A DNA stretch of 7,113 bases from Archangium sp. (GTDB lineage: Bacteria > Myxococcota > Myxococcia > Myxococcales > Myxococcaceae). Both the position numbers and the translations under genes were made by a program. Within the stretch, counting starts at the first letter, position 1; the number at the start of each line of letters is the position of its first letter. The notes under the pieces were generated by a model. It worked only from the letters and a program-made list of their open reading frames with translations. It made no database searches and had not been told where the DNA came from. Below are positions 5,215 to 7,113 of this stretch, in pieces. The stretch lies in assembly GCA_016793585.1 (NCBI GenBank), contig JAEUJR010000066.1, forward strand, positions 1-7,113, written 5' to 3'.

Positions 5215-7113
5215 TCAGGCCGCCGCAGCCGCCATCTGGCGCGCCAGCACTTCGAGATCCTTGTCGACGTTCGGCATCTCGGTCAGGACGTGCTCGGGGT
5301 CGAACTGGAACTCGGCCTGGGGGAGCCCCAGCAGCGCCGTGATGGCCGGTTCGCCCTTCTTGTCTGCGAACGCGGCGTGCATGACGCGGCCGCGCTCGAG
5401 CTGCAGCAGCCCTTCTTGCGGGCCGTTGCGGATCTGCAGCTTCCCCGACTTGCGGCCAGAGCCGAGAATGCGCACGAGATCGGCAGGGGCGAGCTCGTCG
5501 AAGCTGCCGCGCACCACGTGGCCAGGCCCGCCGTTCTCGACGCGATCGGCGTACGCCCCGCGAATCACCACCGCCGCATCGTCGGGGTTGCCATTGTTGG
5601 GTACGAACCCGGTGACGCCTGCCTGGAGCAACCGATCTTTGGTGGCCGCGTCGGTCGGCTCCCCGAGCACCAGCACCGGCAGTGAGGCGCTCTCGGGCCG
5701 CGCGCGGACGAACTGGGTCAGCGCGACGAGATCGCCGACGCCGTAGCCAAGGCCGACCGTCACCGTGTCTGCCTCGTTGGCGAGCACGGCGTCGATGACG
5801 CCGTCGAGCTTCAGCACCGACTGCACCACCAGGCCCATCTTCGACACTGCGTCCATCAAGTCGGTGCGCGTCGCCTCGTCGGGGTCGGCGATGTAGATCT
5901 GCCGCCCATCGGTCTCGACGCGCTGCTTGAGCAGGTCTCCGCTCTGCAGGGTGATGAGGGCGTCGACGACGACCGGGTCGAACAGAATGCCGCCCTGCGC
6001 GTGCAGGGTGTCGAGGGCCTCCTGCTTCGGAAGGATGCGGCCCATCGGGTTGAACGGGTTGCGCGTGTAGTCGAGGAAGGCGTCGACGGCCGCGATGATG
6101 CGGGCGCCTGCGGGAATGTCTTCGCCCTTCACCCCTTGCGGCAGCCCCGAGCCATCGAACGCCTCGTACAGGTGCGCGAGCAACGAGTTCACCTGCGCCG
6201 GCAGGTGCACCGTCTCGAAGAGCTTGATGGGCGCCCGCACGTAGCGCTTGGCGTCGCCCTTCATGTCGGGGTTGGCCGCGAGCAGGGGCAGCGTGAAGTG
6301 ACGATCGGGCTTCTTGCCCAGGTCGTGCAGGTACGCCGCGATCTGGGTGTTGGCGACGTCACGCGGCGGCACGCCGATGCGCCGGGCGATCAGCGCCGAC
6401 TGTCGGGCCACCTGCGCCGAGTGGCTGCGGAAGTCCTTCCGCGGCATCTCGAGCAGCGAGACCATGATGTTGAGCGTCTCGAGGAAGTCGTTCTCGCCGA
6501 CGCTGCCACGCACCGCGCCGAGGGCTTCACGCAGCTGCGTCGGGTTGATGCGGCTCGACGAGCGCCCGCTGCCGCTGATGCTGGTGCGCGAGGAAGGGTC
6601 GGGCATCGCGGTGATGCGAGACGGCTCGTTCGGGTCGCGGAAGCTGCCGCTGGGGTTGCTGGGGCAAGGCACTGCCTGCATGCCGCCCGCCTCGAGCGCC
6701 GCGAAGGCGGTGGGGTCGCCGTAGTAGTGCTTCTTGATCGCCGCCTGAATGGCGTTGCGAACGCCGATGAACGGAAACACCTCGTTCATCTCGGTCACGA
6801 GCGCGATCTCGCGAACGAGATCGGTCTTCTGCGGCTCGGCCATGACGATCGAGAGGATCTTCCGCTCGGCGTCGTACGCGATGGGCAGGAAGCACTGGGC
6901 TTCGGCCATACGCACGGGCACCTTGTCGAGCACCTCGGGCGGAATGGTGGCCTTGGCGAGCTTGTCGGCCGAGACGTAGCGGGTCTTGAACTCGGTCGCG
7001 AGGAAGCGGAGCAACGCCGTTTCCTGCACGAGCCCCAGCTCGACGAGACAGTCGCCGAGCCGGTGTCCGGTGATCTTCTGATGCTGCAGGGCCTGATCGA
7101 TGTGCTCGGCCGA
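5215..7113 (-). CDS. Multidomain regulator: MshEN/GspE-N, degenerate HD-GYP, pseudo-receiver, DUF4388 (N-terminus outside window)
   Basis: The frame is open to the right edge, so the start is missing; residues here count from the edge (632 visible). Residues 1-41 carry the end of one MshEN motif (to Gln12), a five-residue spacer and a full second motif beginning RLGDCLVELGLV (18-29). The rest of the GspE/PilB N-terminal domain follows to about 131. MshEN domains bind c-di-GMP. A Ser/Pro-rich linker (about 132-198) leads to an HD-GYP-like domain (about 225-392) with His231 and HDLGK (263-267), but GLP replaces GYP (323-325). A receiver-like domain (about 404-521) has the acidic pair DPDE (410-413), but Gly454 sits where the phospho-acceptor Asp is expected. 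DUF4388 occupies about 536-610. About 15-25 residues are probably missing, including the first half of motif one. A GTG lies at 7029, but starting there would cut the MshEN motif, so it is not the start. Likely a cytoplasmic c-di-GMP sensor or scaffold. Confidence 0.93.
   Translation of the reverse strand, partial: SAEHIDQALQHQKITGHRLGDCLVELGLVQETALLRFLATEFKTRYVSADKLAKATIPPEVLDKVPVRMAEAQCFLPIAYDAERKILSIVMAEPQKTDLVREIALVTEMNEVFPFIGVRNAIQAAIKKHYYGDPTAFAALEAGGMQAVPCPSNPSGSFRDPNEPSRITAMPDPSSRTSISGSGRSSSRINPTQLREALGAVRGSVGENDFLETLNIMVSLLEMPRKDFRSHSAQVARQSALIARRIGVPPRDVANTQIAAYLHDLGKKPDRHFTLPLLAANPDMKGDAKRYVRAPIKLFETVHLPAQVNSLLAHLYEAFDGSGLPQGVKGEDIPAGARIIAAVDAFLDYTRNPFNPMGRILPKQEALDTLHAQGGILFDPVVVDALITLQSGDLLKQRVETDGRQIYIADPDEATRTDLMDAVSKMGLVVQSVLKLDGVIDAVLANEADTVTVGLGYGVGDLVALTQFVRARPESASLPVLVLGEPTDAATKDRLLQAGVTGFVPNNGNPDDAAVVIRGAYADRVENGGPGHVVRGSFDELAPADLVRILGSGRKSGKLQIRNGPQEGLLQLERGRVMHAAFADKKGEPAITALLGLPQAEFQFDPEHVLTEMPNVDKDLEVLARQMAAAAA

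Noticed and set aside
5077..5746. Forward open frames opposite the 3' part of the large regulator
   Set aside because: They mirror the GC-rich third positions of the real gene, have no ribosome-binding site and give no recognisable domain.
1..7113. CRISPR array, tRNA, rRNA, insertion sequence or prophage attachment site
   Set aside because: No regularly spaced repeats, transposase-like frame, terminal inverted repeats or recognisable RNA gene were seen on either strand.

Overview
The window is GC-rich DNA with strongly GC-ending codons. Its protein families point to a myxobacterium or close relative (Myxococcota): an AgmX/PglI-type TonB-like protein, a PilT retraction ATPase and a DUF4388-bearing regulator. 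I cannot name the genus. Genes lie on both strands in small units rather than one operon.

Layout. Positions 2-193 (+) are the 3' end of a gene whose product ends like an outer-membrane beta-barrel protein. After a 16-base gap, pilT follows (210-1574, +) with an unusual Pro/Ala-rich C-terminal tail of about 100 residues. Converging on it is an unrecognised 208-residue gene (1698-2324, -) whose protein contains two diverged copies of one module. Beyond its stop codon, a shifted frame stays coding-like to 1556 and encodes a CxxC segment, which suggests a frameshift. A 222-base divergent intergenic region (2325-2546) precedes a single-pass, TonB-like AgmX/PglI-domain protein (2547-3722, +). Its stop codon directly abuts that of an unrecognised helical, acidic-tailed protein (3723-4505, -), and a perfect 18-base palindrome spans both stops. 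Divergent from that gene is recX (4614-5045, +), encoding a RecA modulator. A 169-base convergent gap (5046-5214) separates recX from a large multidomain regulator (5215-7113, -) whose first residues lie beyond the right edge.

How the genes relate. PilT retracts type IV pili. AgmX/PglI-domain proteins are linked to adventurous gliding in Myxococcus. The large regulator begins with an MshEN/GspE-N domain, the c-di-GMP-binding module normally found at the front of pilus extension and type II secretion ATPases, but here joined to an HD-GYP-like domain, a receiver-like domain and DUF4388. The catalytic residues of the HD-GYP part and the phospho-acceptor of the receiver part appear lost, so the protein looks like a c-di-GMP sensor or scaffold rather than an enzyme. 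A surface-motility theme is plausible but is inference, because the genes are not co-transcribed. The most interesting items are this regulator, the duplicated-module gene with its apparent frameshift, and the stop-codon palindrome.
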